Shown: positions 31,930-40,586, counted from the first letter of the stretch. The stretch is DNA of 64,000 bases from Anaerolineaceae bacterium (GCA_020634115.1 JACKCH010000013.1:186001-250000); one strand, 5' to 3'. A program made the numbers and translations. Notes: generated by a model not told the origin, from the sequence alone.

Positions 31930-32264
31930 GTGATGTCCTGGGTGCATTCCAGGTGCGCAATACTGCTGACTAAAATTTCATGGAGATGGGAATCGTCAAG
32001 CACGTAATACACATGGCGGCCCTTTTTCTCCCATCGTACCAATCCCATTTCTCTCAGATATTTAAGCTGGTGTGATACCGCTGGCTGATCCATCCCCAGC
32101 GCCTGCGTGAGGTCGGACACACACCAGGCTTTATCCGCCAGGGCTTTAACCATCCGAACCCTTGTGGGGTCGGCCAACACCTGGAAAAAACGGGCTATTA
32201 AATTCGCATCTGTTGGCGATAATACATTATCTGAGACCACGGAGTCATCATGTGCTTCGGTCAT
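31920..32264 (-). CDS. ArsR/SmtB-family metal-responsive repressor
   Basis: This 114-residue winged-helix repressor has the ArsR core (FFQVLADPTRVRMVKALAD, VSDLTQALGMDQPAVSHQLKYL, GLVRWEKKGRHVYYVL). The last helix reads DSHLHEILVSSIAHLEC. In SmtB/CzrA-type zinc sensors the alpha-5 site is Asp-x-His-x10-His-x2-(Glu/His); here the first three ligands match and the fourth position is Cys. The ATG at 32264 is preferred; a TTG 14 codons upstream is also in frame. It is transcribed toward HxlR with overlapping 3' ends. No efflux pump gene is adjacent. Confidence 0.88.
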   Translation of the reverse strand: MTEAHDDSVVSDNVLSPTDANLIARFFQVLADPTRVRMVKALADKAWCVSDLTQALGMDQPAVSHQLKYLREMGLVRWEKKGRHVYYVLDDSHLHEILVSSIAHLECTQDITYS

Positions 32265-32387
32265 CGGGTCAGTAATCCGGCTTGCTCTTTTTGAACACCC
32301 TACCAAAAACGCCGCCCCGCTGTCAATAGGGTAGCCTCCGATTCTCTGCCACCGATCAGCGTGTAATGTACAGCCCCCTGATTTACA

Positions 32388-32415
32388 TTGACCAGTGCTT
32401 GTAGTTATTTACAAG
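32388..32415 (+). promoter_or_regulatory. Possible promoter of the sugar-phosphate transferase gene
   Basis: TTGACC (32388-32393) and TACAAG (32410-32415) are 16 bases apart. The implied leader is about 225 bases. The 382-base gap 32265-32646 holds no gene apart from this promoter. Confidence 0.4.
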
Positions 32416-32646
32416 TGTTGTGAATCTGTAACTTATTCTTAAATCTGCGAAAAAAATGGCATTGTTGTGTTATGATTGCGCTGACTTTTTCAATTTTCTG
32501 CGGTATAAGCAACGGTCATACCAGATGCAGACTGTCCGACAGGGGTTTAGGAACGTGTAAGGCCAGATTTCTAGCATCAGATTATCACTTGGTGCGGTTG
32601 CGTAATTATCTAAGATTTATCTCATTTCATGGCGGTGTATTGGTAA

Positions 32647-34017
32647 ATGGCGCTCCTCACACCTGAACGAATTGAATTAGAAAGAGAATATCTGCCGCGT
32701 ACCCAGGTCAGCAAAAGCTACCAGTTTTCCAAGCGCCTGCTGGACATCGTGGTTGCCGGGATTCTTTTGATTCTTTTAGCGCCGGTTTTACTGATACTGG
32801 GTATCCTGATTTGGTTGGATTCCCATGGCTCGCTTTTTGTGCAGGAGGCCTGCGCCCGGCAGCTCCCTCCTGATGAATCGACCGCGCCACCTGGCAGCTT
32901 GAAAACCTTCGGGATGTACCGCTTTCGTACCACACTGATGCCTCATCTCCTCCTGTTTCGCCTGTCCGATGATCCCCAGGTCACGCGCATGGGACGTTTT
33001 CTGCGTGCGACCAGCCTGGATGAACTGCCGCAGCTTTTTAACGTGGTTAAAGGGGAAATGTCCCTGGTTGGCCCTCGTCCCACACCCATTGAAACCGTGA
33101 ATCAGGATTTTCGGGAATGGCACACCCAGCGGCTACAGGTCAAGCCCGGGATGCTCGGTTGGTGGCAGGTTTCGCGCCGTAACCTGGGTACGCTGGAAGA
33201 GATGGTTTCGGTTGATCTGGAATACATTCGCCGCCGCTCGTTCTGGTTCGATCTTCAAATTGTGTTGATGACCCCGCGCGCGCTGCTGCGTCGCACCACT
33301 TATCAGCACTGGCTCACGCCGTCGCTGGAGTATGGGGTTAAAGAGAATATTGCGTATGCGACCCTCAAGCGGCTGATGGATTTAACCGTTGGCGGGATTG
33401 TATTGTTTTTCACTTGGCCGCTTTTGCTCATCATCGCGCTGGCGATCCGGCTGGATTCAGATGGACCGGTCATTTTTACCCAACTGCGTGCCGGGAAACG
33501 GGTCCCGGTGATTACCCCTAACGGGACAGAGTTACGGGTGAAGTCTTTTCGGATTTACAAATTCCGCACGATGTACAATCGGCAGAAGGAAAATGACGCC
33601 ATTCACCAGCAGTGGGTCAAAGATTGGAAAAACGGCAAGTTTAAAAGTGATAATCCCGAGAATGTGGTCAAGCCCACGTATGACCCCCGGGTGACTCGCG
33701 TTGGCCGTTTTCTGCGTGCGACCAGCCTGGATGAACTACCGCAGGTTTTTAATATTCTCAAAGGGGATATGAGTCTGGTTGGGCCGCGCCCAGTGCCGAT
33801 TTATGAAGTCAAAGAGTATGATGAGTGGTACTACCGCCGCCTGGATGTGGTTCCCGGCCTGACCGGGTGGTGGCAGATTCACTTGCGCGGACGGGGAACG
33901 ATTGAGCAGATGGTGGAACTCGACCTGGAATATATTGAGCGGCGCTCGATCCTGTTCGATATTAAAATCATCCTGCGGACAGCTCCGGCAGTGATTTCAC
34001 AGCGCGGTGCGAAATAA
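32647..34017 (+). CDS. Tandem fused sugar-phosphate transferase (two bacterial sugar transferase domains)
   Basis: This 456-residue protein carries two copies of the small phosphoglycosyl transferase (PglC/WecB-unrelated, bacterial sugar transferase) domain that starts polysaccharide synthesis by linking a sugar phosphate to undecaprenyl phosphate. Domain 1 (about 25-215) has membrane segment DIVVAGILLILLAPVLLI and the catalytic Asp125-Glu126 in ATSLDELPQ, but its KFRTM motif is altered (YRFRTTLM) and the loop is short. Domain 2 (about 240-445) is complete, with YKFRTM, Asp362-Glu363 and SLVGPRP. Thirty-two bases around SLDELP are identical in the two domains. The ribosome site is weak. A perfect terminator follows. 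Confidence 0.9.
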   Translation: MALLTPERIELEREYLPRTQVSKSYQFSKRLLDIVVAGILLILLAPVLLILGILIWLDSHGSLFVQEACARQLPPDESTAPPGSLKTFGMYRFRTTLMPHLLLFRLSDDPQVTRMGRFLRATSLDELPQLFNVVKGEMSLVGPRPTPIETVNQDFREWHTQRLQVKPGMLGWWQVSRRNLGTLEEMVSVDLEYIRRRSFWFDLQIVLMTPRALLRRTTYQHWLTPSLEYGVKENIAYATLKRLMDLTVGGIVLFFTWPLLLIIALAIRLDSDGPVIFTQLRAGKRVPVITPNGTELRVKSFRIYKFRTMYNRQKENDAIHQQWVKDWKNGKFKSDNPENVVKPTYDPRVTRVGRFLRATSLDELPQVFNILKGDMSLVGPRPVPIYEVKEYDEWYYRRLDVVPGLTGWWQIHLRGRGTIEQMVELDLEYIERRSILFDIKIILRTAPAVISQRGAK

Positions 34018-34116
34018 CCTCTGCACATAGGGACGAGGTGCGCATCCAAAACCAGTCGGGGGTTGTGGTCTGGTGAGCGAAGAAGACGCCCTGAAAATCA
34101 GTATAGTGAATAACAT

Positions 34117-34144
34117 GGGCGCAAGAGATTGCGCCCTTTACGTT
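34117..34144 (+). terminator. Intrinsic terminator after the sugar transferase gene
   Basis: GGGCGCAA (34117-34124) pairs with TTGCGCCC (34129-34136) around GAGA, followed by TTTACGTT. Confidence 0.8.
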
Positions 34145-34174
34145 ATCGAGTGTGAATGTCGTGATCTCCGTCGC

Positions 34175-34861
34175 CTAGCGGTTGACGAACCGGTAACCCA
34201 CACCCCGCAGCGTCATAATATACTCAGGATGGTCGGGGTCTGATTCCAGTTTCTGGCGCAGATAGTGAACATACAGCTTGAGGCTGTCAATCGCGTCGGC
34301 GTATTCCTCGCCCCAGGCTTCAGTCACCAACTCGGTGCGGGTCACCACGCGCCCCGCGTTCCGTACCAGGACACCCAGCAGATTGAATTCTTTGGGAGTC
34401 AGGTGTTTCAGGTCGTTGCGCACCCAGACTTCACGATTCATGAAATTGATGCGGAAATCGCCACCGCCGAACACCAGTTCCTCGCTGATATTGGGCCGGG
34501 GAGAACGGCGCAGATGCGCCCGCACCCGTGCGACCAGTTCATCGTTTTCGTAGGGCTTAACGATGTAGTCGTCTGCGCCCATTTCCAAGCCGCGTACCAC
34601 ATCACGCACCTCGCCCCGCGCGGTGAGGAAGATAATCGGCACATCGGACATTTCCCGCAGGCGACGGCAGACTTCCCAGCCGTCCATATCCGGCATCATG
34701 ATGTCCAGGAGTACCAGGTCGGGTTGGTGACGATAGGCTTTTCGCAGCCCATCTTCGGCTCGGAATGCTTTAATCACCTCGTAGCCCCGGCGTTCCAACA
34801 ATAATCCAATGAGCTGTACGGTGGTTTCTTCGTCATCAATGACGAGGATTTTTTCTGTCAT
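34175..34861 (-). CDS. OmpR/PhoB-family response regulator
   Basis: This 228-residue regulator has a receiver domain (1-120) with acidic pocket IDDEE, the phosphorylated Asp in LVLLDIMMPDMDGW (about Asp53), the T/A switch FLTARG and Lys in VKPYEN. The C-terminal winged-helix domain (about 130-225) contains HLTPKEFNLLGVLVRNAGRVVTR and the HYLRQKLE recognition region, ending GVGYRF. No cognate kinase is adjacent; the REC-kinase gene lies 2.7 kb away on the other strand and could be unrelated. AAGGA lies 8 bases before the ATG. Confidence 0.95.
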   Translation of the reverse strand: MTEKILVIDDEETTVQLIGLLLERRGYEVIKAFRAEDGLRKAYRHQPDLVLLDIMMPDMDGWEVCRRLREMSDVPIIFLTARGEVRDVVRGLEMGADDYIVKPYENDELVARVRAHLRRSPRPNISEELVFGGGDFRINFMNREVWVRNDLKHLTPKEFNLLGVLVRNAGRVVTRTELVTEAWGEEYADAIDSLKLYVHYLRQKLESDPDHPEYIMTLRGVGYRFVNR

Positions 34862-35082
34862 CCTCTTTTTCCTTTATGGTTACTCCGGCGGGTCAAACGA
34901 TCCCTAACTCGCACGTTACAAATCTCAAACTTAATGTATCACGGTGCGATATACCGCGCAAGTGGGGTACGGGGGATTTCATGAACCATTCAGAACGGAC
35001 ACGTTAGGAATTACAAATTGGATGTTCTGTGGGGACAGGATGGGCGAAGTTCTGCAAGGGGCGGAGATCGGATTTCGCAGCA

Positions 35083-35111
35083 TTGACCTGACAGCGCAAA
35101 AACTCTACAAT
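35083..35111 (+). promoter_or_regulatory. Promoter of tRNA-Met
   Basis: TTGACC (35083-35088) and TACAAT (35106-35111) are exactly 17 bases apart and the tRNA begins 12 bases after the -10 box. The 260-base gap back to 34862 holds no gene. Confidence 0.75.
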
Positions 35112-35122
35112 GAACAATGACA

Positions 35123-35194
35123 GGGCGTATAACTCAATGGCAGAGTATCCGGCTCATAACCGGCCAGTTGTAGGTTCGACTCCTACTACGCCCA
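35123..35194 (+). tRNA. tRNA-Met (CAT anticodon)
   Basis: The 72-base gene has acceptor stem GGGCGTA/TACGCCC, D arm ACTCAATGGCAGAGT, a CTCATAA anticodon loop and T arm GGTTCGACTCC, with discriminator A. The paired first and last acceptor bases exclude an initiator tRNA. The CAT anticodon could also be a lysidine-modified isoleucine tRNA, but elongator methionine is the simpler reading. CCA is not encoded. Confidence 0.92.
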
Positions 35195-35202
35195 TAGAAT
35201 CA

Positions 35203-35233
35203 ACAAAGGGGCACACAGCCCCTTTGTGTTTTC
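35203..35233 (+). terminator. Intrinsic terminator after tRNA-Met
   Basis: ACAAAGGGGC (35203-35212) pairs with GCCCCTTTGT (35218-35227) around ACACA, followed by GTTTTCTTTC. Confidence 0.9.
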
Positions 35234-35258
35234 TTTCAACCTGGTGATACCCTGCCCG

Positions 35259-35702
35259 TTAGACGACGACCTTCCGCTTTTCGGCTTTCCATTTTTCGGT
35301 GGGGACAGTGACCACATACGTCCGGGCGATTTTATCATGGAAGCCCTGATGCTTGCTGTCTACCAGCGCCCAGAGCCAGCCGATCATCAGAATCCAGGTG
35401 TTGATGTGGTAGCCCACTGCCCGCAAGATGGCATCCGTATCGGTGATTTCACTGCCATCCGCTTTGATAACCCGCAGATTCGTCAGCATCTTGCCGGGGG
35501 TCTGACCGTTATTGTGTACCAGGAATGCCCATTGGTAGACAATCGTCCCCAGCAATCCCAGCGCGCCGCCGGTCCAACTCGCCCCCGCGAATAGAATCCC
35601 GGTCACTGCTCCTAAAATCATCGTATCCACGATCAACGCCCCCAGGCGTTTGCCAGGGTCCGCTAATTCGTATGACGTTATCTCGCTGTATTCGTAACCC
35701 AT
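35259..35702 (-). CDS. RDD-family membrane protein
   Basis: This 147-residue protein has the RDD-domain layout: DPGKRLGALIVDTMILGAV, a membrane segment after ALGLLGTIVYQWAFLV, GQTPGKMLTNLRVI and HDKIARTYVV. The family name residues (Arg, Asp, Asp) are present. RDD proteins are thought to carry small molecules or ions across membranes, but specificity here is unknown. ATG at 35702 is preferred, with GAGG 9 bases upstream; GTG at 35738 or ATG at 35717 remain possible. It lies 131 bases downstream of the GAF protein gene on the same strand. Confidence 0.82.
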   Translation of the reverse strand: MGYEYSEITSYELADPGKRLGALIVDTMILGAVTGILFAGASWTGGALGLLGTIVYQWAFLVHNNGQTPGKMLTNLRVIKADGSEITDTDAILRAVGYHINTWILMIGWLWALVDSKHQGFHDKIARTYVVTVPTEKWKAEKRKVVV

Positions 35703-35833
35703 CCCATTGAACCTCATTGGCTTGTAATTGATTGACACTCATCTATACGCAGCCCTTTCAAAAAGGTTGCGCACATCCAGCGTCTATCTACTCCAGTCAG
35801 TGTGAATTCAGGGACGATAATGCCTATACGACC

Positions 35834-36442
35834 CTACATCTTTTCCGGCGTCCGGCGTTCAATATCCGCCAGTGCCTCACCCCAGAAGCGGCAAAGCAGG
35901 CTCAACAGCCCCAAATCGCCTTCTGAGAATGGCTCGTCGCCTGGTTGGTTCAACACTTCGACCACACCAAGCACGCGCTGGTCGCCGATCAGAGGCGCAG
36001 CGGCGATAGACTGGGTGCGAAAGGTGAACTGTTCGTCAATCATATGCGAAAAGCGGGTGTCGCGCCGGGCATCACGTACCAGAGTGGGTTGGGCGTTTTT
36101 AACAACCCAACCGGCGATTCCCTCATCTGCCGGAATCCGGTAATTCGTGAGGTTGTTCCGCAACGCACCGCGCACGACCACGAAAGCCAGTTCATGTGTT
36201 TCTTCATCCAGGATGAGCAGTGAGCCGTCGGGCGCATTCAGGAGACTCAGCGCCTGTTCAAACAGGTTTTCCAGCAGCGGTTTGAGTTCTGTATCGCTCT
36301 GGATTTTGCGAGTCATCGCTTCAAGGTATGTCAAAATACGGACAAATTCGCGCAGATTGCCTAACTCTTCTTTAATCTGCTCGTTTTCTGTCTGCAAGCG
36401 GGCATTCTCGCGCCGCAACACCGCTATCGGATTGGTTACCAT
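35834..36442 (-). CDS. GAF-domain sensory protein
   Basis: This 202-residue soluble protein has a coiled-coil N terminus (about 5-40, LRRENARLQTENEQIKEEL) and one GAF domain (about 50-195). The domain shows GSLLILDEETHELAFVVVRG, IPADEGIAGWVVKNAQP, FRTQSIAAAPLIGDQRVLGVVEVLN and a final helix, the usual GAF order. GAF domains bind small ligands or cofactors, or sense oxidation. There is no output domain, so it may act as a regulator of another protein such as the divergently encoded histidine kinase. An AAGGAGA ribosome site precedes the ATG, and a structured leader lies upstream. Confidence 0.88.
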   Translation of the reverse strand: MVTNPIAVLRRENARLQTENEQIKEELGNLREFVRILTYLEAMTRKIQSDTELKPLLENLFEQALSLLNAPDGSLLILDEETHELAFVVVRGALRNNLTNYRIPADEGIAGWVVKNAQPTLVRDARRDTRFSHMIDEQFTFRTQSIAAAPLIGDQRVLGVVEVLNQPGDEPFSEGDLGLLSLLCRFWGEALADIERRTPEKM

Positions 36443-36480
36443 CCCGCTCTCCTTAGCATCTTATCTGGTGGATCAAAGGG

Positions 36481-36526
36481 GCAGGCAGCTTAAACCCATG
36501 GGTTGTGGGGCTGCTTTCCTGCCTGC
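36481..36526 (-). other. Hairpin in the leader of the GAF gene
   Basis: GCAGGCAG (36481-36488) pairs with CTGCCTGC (36519-36526), and the palindrome AACCCATGGGTT (36493-36504) lies inside. It is about 40 bases upstream of the GAF start codon on the minus strand. The absence of a T-run argues against a simple terminator; it could be a leader structure. Confidence 0.35.
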
Positions 36527-36575
36527 ATTAATCTACCCCGTCAATCACCTATTTCGTTAAAATATTGTAATACGT

Positions 36576-36604
36576 TTTGCAGTTTTTGCGAATGGCCGTA
36601 TAGT
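36576..36604 (+). promoter_or_regulatory. Possible promoter of the REC-kinase gene
   Basis: TTTGCA (36576-36581) and TATAGT (36599-36604) are 17 bases apart. A start near 36611 would place a perfect hairpin at the very 5' end of the transcript. Confidence 0.4.
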
Positions 36605-36614
36605 ACCCGCCTGC

Positions 36615-36654
36615 AAAACACCGGTTAAGGAGTTCATGATCCTCACGGTGTTTT
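36615..36654 (+). other. Perfect 5' leader hairpin upstream of the REC-kinase gene
   Basis: AAAACACCG (36615-36623) pairs with CGGTGTTTT (36646-36654), with AGGA/TCCT inside. Together with the promoter just upstream this gives a short transcript start that folds at once, or a small terminated RNA (TTTTATT follows). The remaining leader 36655-36908 contains an imperfect GGCTTTT/AAAAGCC pairing and no convincing gene. Confidence 0.4.
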
Positions 36655-36908
36655 ATTCGCGTAATTTTAGGATGTGCATTAGAATACATGCTGTACTCGC
36701 GGGGTTGTTTGTTTTATTTGGCTTTTCTGGTAAGGTCGGATTGTTGACGGCGAAAAGCCTGAAATCCGGTTTTTGGTTACAAGTCTTATCCTTGTGGATT
36801 CACCGGCAATCCGGGAACATTTACCATCAAAATGCGCTTCCCGCGCTATGATAAAGTTGCCAATGTGGATGAATTCAATGACGGGCGACTCTGGCGAAAA
36901 GAGGCTGC

Positions 36909-38168
36909 ATGGTCGCATTGCTTACGCATACCATTCTGTATATTGAAGACGACCCGGCGAGTCGTTCGTTAGTGGAGCGCACACTGCGCCATGCCGGATA
37001 CCGGGTGCTGGTGGCTGAACGCGGGCTGGAAGGCCTTGACATCGCCCGCCGTGAAAACCCTGATTTGATTCTGACAGATATTAACCTGCCGGATTTAAGC
37101 GGGCGCGAGATCACGACCACGCTTCGCAGCGACGAACGCTTTAAGAAAACCCCGATTGTGGCACTCACCGCCCAGGTATACAGCGAGGCTCGTGAGATGG
37201 CGATGGCTGCGGGGGCGAATGGCTACCTGACCAAACCGGTTGATGTGGAGACGCTGCCAACCAAGCTGGAATACTACTTGAAGGGCGGCCAGGACTATAT
37301 TGAGGCGGCCAATCTTTCTAAGGCCCAGGCCCATTATGTGGAAGAAGTTGTTGGGCGGCTGGAAAAGCAGATCCGTGAACTGGAATCCAGCAATAATGCG
37401 CTACGGCGATTGGATAAGATGAAAGACACATTTATCCAATTGACCGCTCATGAACTGCGTACGCCCCTCACGCTGGTGTATGGCTACAGTCGCCTGCTGG
37501 AAGAGTCCGCGCAGGTCAAGGTGCTAATTCAGACCGACCCGGGGACACAGACACTGATGGTGGGGTTGCAGGAAGCTATCCTGCGGATGCAGCGGATTAT
37601 CAACGAGATTCTGACTATCAGCCGCATCATGACCAATCAGATTGACTTGTCTATTGGTCAGATTAACCCAGCTGCCGTGATGGAAAAGGCGATTCAGGAT
37701 AAACAGGATGTCCTGTACGTGCGGCCTGTAAACATTCATTTTGACCGCGACTCGTGGCCGGACAAGATGCGTGCGGACGGTGAGCTGTTGGGCCTGGTTT
37801 TGGGAAACCTGTTGGAAAACGCGATTAAATATACACCGGATGGCGGGGATATTTACCTGACGGCGGTGGATAACGGCGCTTCAATCCGCATCAGCGTGCG
37901 CGATACCGGTATCGGGGTCGCTAAGGAAGAACAGACCCGTATTTTTGAGCGTTTCCACACTGCCGGGGATACCCAGCTTCATTCAACGAGCAAAGTACAG
38001 TTCCAGGGTGGCGGGTTAGGTCTGGGATTGGCGATTTGCCAGGGTATTGTCGAGGCGCACGGCGGGCGTATCTGGGTGGAAAGTCCAGGGCTTGACCAGG
38101 AAGCCTGCCCAGGCAGTGAGTTTATTGTGGTGCTTCCGGCGGTGGCTACGCCCGGCAATCGGAGGTAA
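36909..38168 (+). CDS. Receiver-histidine kinase fusion (REC-HisKA-HATPase)
   Basis: This 419-residue cytoplasmic protein has a receiver domain first (1-125; acidic EDD at 13-15, phosphorylated Asp57 in ILTDINLPD, Lys in LTKPVD), then HisKA with His181 in TAHELRTP, and an ATPase domain (about 270-415) with N box NLLENAIKYT, G1 DTGIGV and G2 GGGLGLGL. No membrane segment or sensory domain is visible, so the receiver probably gates the kinase. AAGAGG lies 4 bases before the ATG. Its long structured leader and the divergent GAF gene suggest joint signalling, but this is inferred. Confidence 0.94.
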   Translation: MVALLTHTILYIEDDPASRSLVERTLRHAGYRVLVAERGLEGLDIARRENPDLILTDINLPDLSGREITTTLRSDERFKKTPIVALTAQVYSEAREMAMAAGANGYLTKPVDVETLPTKLEYYLKGGQDYIEAANLSKAQAHYVEEVVGRLEKQIRELESSNNALRRLDKMKDTFIQLTAHELRTPLTLVYGYSRLLEESAQVKVLIQTDPGTQTLMVGLQEAILRMQRIINEILTISRIMTNQIDLSIGQINPAAVMEKAIQDKQDVLYVRPVNIHFDRDSWPDKMRADGELLGLVLGNLLENAIKYTPDGGDIYLTAVDNGASIRISVRDTGIGVAKEEQTRIFERFHTAGDTQLHSTSKVQFQGGGLGLGLAICQGIVEAHGGRIWVESPGLDQEACPGSEFIVVLPAVATPGNRR

Positions 38169-38303
38169 TCCATCGGCCAACGCTCAGAGGCTTGATGCGC
38201 GTTTATGCATCTGCTTCTGGACTTCAAATTGCTTCCCACAACACAACCACCAGGGGCAAAAAGTTGCCACGAATGTTGATGAAGATGAAATGGTAATGAC
38301 AGT

Positions 38304-39407
38304 ATGCGACAACCACAATATGTACGGGCCATTCTCACCGCCTTCCTCACGCCGGTTTTCCTGGGTGTTGCCCCGGTGTTTGGCAAGCTGGCGATAAATG
38401 CAGGTGCAGACCCGTTCACGGTGGCCGCCTGGCGTACAGTGATTGCGGTGCTGGTATTGTGGGTGTTGTTTGCGATCTTCGCCCGGCGCTTTATTTTTAT
38501 CTATCCGGCAGGTTTACTGGGGTGTATGGTGATCGGCGCGGTCAATGGGATCGGGTCGTTGTTTTACTACAGTGGGTTAGGTCGTCTGGATGCGTCGCTG
38601 GTTCAGCTTCTAAATGGTATGTACTTGATTTTCGCAGTGCTTATGGCGATGTTTGCCGGGGAGCGGATGAGCTGGCGCGTGGTGGTGCGTATCGCCTTGG
38701 CGACGGTTGCCTTATTGATTCTGACGGGATTTGGTAACAAGCCGGTGGATTGGCTGGGCGTCGGACTGATGCTGGGTAGCGCCCTGATGTTCGCAGGGAC
38801 GGTGATCTTAAGCCAGTATGTGCTGTACGAGATGCCAGCGCCCACCGTCACACTGTATACCCTGACGGTGATGGCCGTCGTCGTGACGATGGTCTGGTTA
38901 GGGGTCGGCACGCCCCAACTCCCGAAACAAGTCGAACTTCTCCCGGCGATTCTGCCGCCAATCCTCGCGCTGGGAATCAGCACAGCCTTATCGCGTTTGG
39001 CCCTGTTCGCAGGGGTCAAATTTCTGGGCGGACTGGAAACGGCTATTCTATCGCTCACTGAAATCGGAGTTGCACTGGTGCTGTCGTTCGCCGTTCTGGG
39101 GGATCGACTGACACAGATTCAGGTATTCGGTGTCGTGCTGATGTTCCTGAGCATCCTCCTCACCCGCCCACGAGACATGCTGCCGCGTGGTATCAACCCC
39201 AATATGCTGCTCTACAATATGACCAACTTGCAGTACCAGTGGATTGCCTTCCACCAGGCATTCGGCACTGTTCCTGAAGACCCGGCGGAAGAGGCGCTGG
39301 CCGATCTTTCGCCGGAGGAAATGGAGCAGATCCGGCGGATGATGGGCGCGGATGAGGGGATGATTCGCCCCTTCACGGTCAATAATAAGCAGCCCGGGCA
39401 GGATTAA
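38304..39407 (+). CDS. EamA-family (DMT superfamily) membrane transporter
   Basis: This 367-residue protein has ten hydrophobic segments in two five-segment EamA halves (about 10-135 and 145-295). The family GADPFTVAAWRT segment, the FYYSGLGRLDASLVQLL motif and GGLETAILSLTEIGVALVLSF belong to it. DMT proteins export or import metabolites such as amino acids or nucleotides; the substrate is unknown. A soluble C-terminal tail of about 70 residues (after RPRDMLPRG) is unusual for the family. The ribosome site is weak. It converges on argC. Confidence 0.88.
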   Translation: MRQPQYVRAILTAFLTPVFLGVAPVFGKLAINAGADPFTVAAWRTVIAVLVLWVLFAIFARRFIFIYPAGLLGCMVIGAVNGIGSLFYYSGLGRLDASLVQLLNGMYLIFAVLMAMFAGERMSWRVVVRIALATVALLILTGFGNKPVDWLGVGLMLGSALMFAGTVILSQYVLYEMPAPTVTLYTLTVMAVVVTMVWLGVGTPQLPKQVELLPAILPPILALGISTALSRLALFAGVKFLGGLETAILSLTEIGVALVLSFAVLGDRLTQIQVFGVVLMFLSILLTRPRDMLPRGINPNMLLYNMTNLQYQWIAFHQAFGTVPEDPAEEALADLSPEEMEQIRRMMGADEGMIRPFTVNNKQPGQD

Positions 39408-39483
39408 CCATCGCTGTCAATCTTCTTGTATGGGCTGGGTGACTCCAATAGAAGAACAGACCTTCATGCACTCCACGAGAGCG

Positions 39484-40488
39484 TTACGACAACGCGGTGG
39501 TTTCCGGCAGGTCGAACATCAGATTAAAACACTGTACCGCTTGGCCGGACGCGCCTTTGCGCAGATTGTCGGTCACGCTGGTGATGTGTAGATACTGTTC
39601 AGTAACCGGCGTCAGGCTGATCGCGCAGCCGTTCGTCCGTACCACATGCCGCAACGTAGCCTGCTGTTTGTGGGGCAGTACCTTGACCAGTGGCTCGTTC
39701 TGGTAGGTTTCCTCGTAAAGCGCCTGCGCTTGGTCGCTAGTGAAGTCCGGTTTCAGCGTCACGTAGATACTCGCCATCAGTCCCCGGTCAACCGGCAGCA
39801 GGTGGGGTGTGAAGATCAGCGGGCCGGTTGTGTTATCCAGTTTAGCGATTTCCTGATCGATTTCCCCGACGTGCCGGTGGGAACGTCCGGGGTTGTAGGG
39901 TGAGAAGTTGCCAAACACCTCGACAAAATGGGTGTTGGGTTTTGGCTCGCGCCCCGCGCCGGAAACACCTGACTTGGCATCCACAATGAGCGGCGCACCT
40001 TCCAGCAGCACATGGGCTTTCAATAGAGGATACAGTCCCAGAATGGTTGTGGTTGGGTAGCAGCCCGGCGCAGCGATTACCGGACTATCGGGAATCTGCG
40101 CTCGATTAATCTCCGGTAGGCCGTAGGGGACGGGTAGCAGCTCTGGGTTGGGGTGGGGGGTCTGATACCAGCGTTCATACGCTTCCGGCGTGTTCAGGCG
40201 TAAATCCGCCGATAAATCCACGACCTTCACGCCCGCCGCCAGCGCCGCCGCCGCCATTGGTGCAGATGCCTTGTGCGGTAGTGCCAGAAACACCATGTCC
40301 ACATCCATCAGGTTCGCCTGTGCGTGGGGGATATAAACCAAGGATGTCCCCGGCACAGCATCCCCGGCATAGGTATTGGATGTCGCAAAAATGAGATTCG
40401 CCTGGGGATGACGCACCAGAATGTCCACCAGATCCATTCCGGCATAGCCTGACGCGCCGTAAACCCCCACTCGAATTCGTCCGTTCAT
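39484..40488 (-). CDS. argC: N-acetyl-gamma-glutamyl-phosphate reductase
   Basis: This 334-residue enzyme reduces N-acetyl-glutamyl phosphate to the semialdehyde in arginine synthesis. GVYGASGYAGMDL forms the NADP-binding loop. The catalytic Cys is in APGCYPTTTILGLYPLL, and the substrate-binding NPGRSHRHVGEID and FTPHLLPVDRGL segments are typical of the type 1 enzyme. The length fits. No other arg gene is in the window, so argC stands apart from argJ/argB here, or the rest lies elsewhere. It is transcribed toward the EamA gene. Confidence 0.95.
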   Translation of the reverse strand: MNGRIRVGVYGASGYAGMDLVDILVRHPQANLIFATSNTYAGDAVPGTSLVYIPHAQANLMDVDMVFLALPHKASAPMAAAALAAGVKVVDLSADLRLNTPEAYERWYQTPHPNPELLPVPYGLPEINRAQIPDSPVIAAPGCYPTTTILGLYPLLKAHVLLEGAPLIVDAKSGVSGAGREPKPNTHFVEVFGNFSPYNPGRSHRHVGEIDQEIAKLDNTTGPLIFTPHLLPVDRGLMASIYVTLKPDFTSDQAQALYEETYQNEPLVKVLPHKQQATLRHVVRTNGCAISLTPVTEQYLHITSVTDNLRKGASGQAVQCFNLMFDLPETTALS

Positions 40489-40586
40489 AATCCCAATCCC
40501 CCTCTAATTCTAAAGCTGCCCCATTGAACTACTGTGTGACTAAAAAAACAAGGCGGATTTTATCGTGTCCGTTTATCAGGGAGGCT

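Noticed and set aside
36636..36851. A 71-residue frame before the REC-kinase gene
   Set aside because: Its start codon lies inside a perfect hairpin and its product has no recognisable pattern or suitable spacing; it looks like leader sequence.
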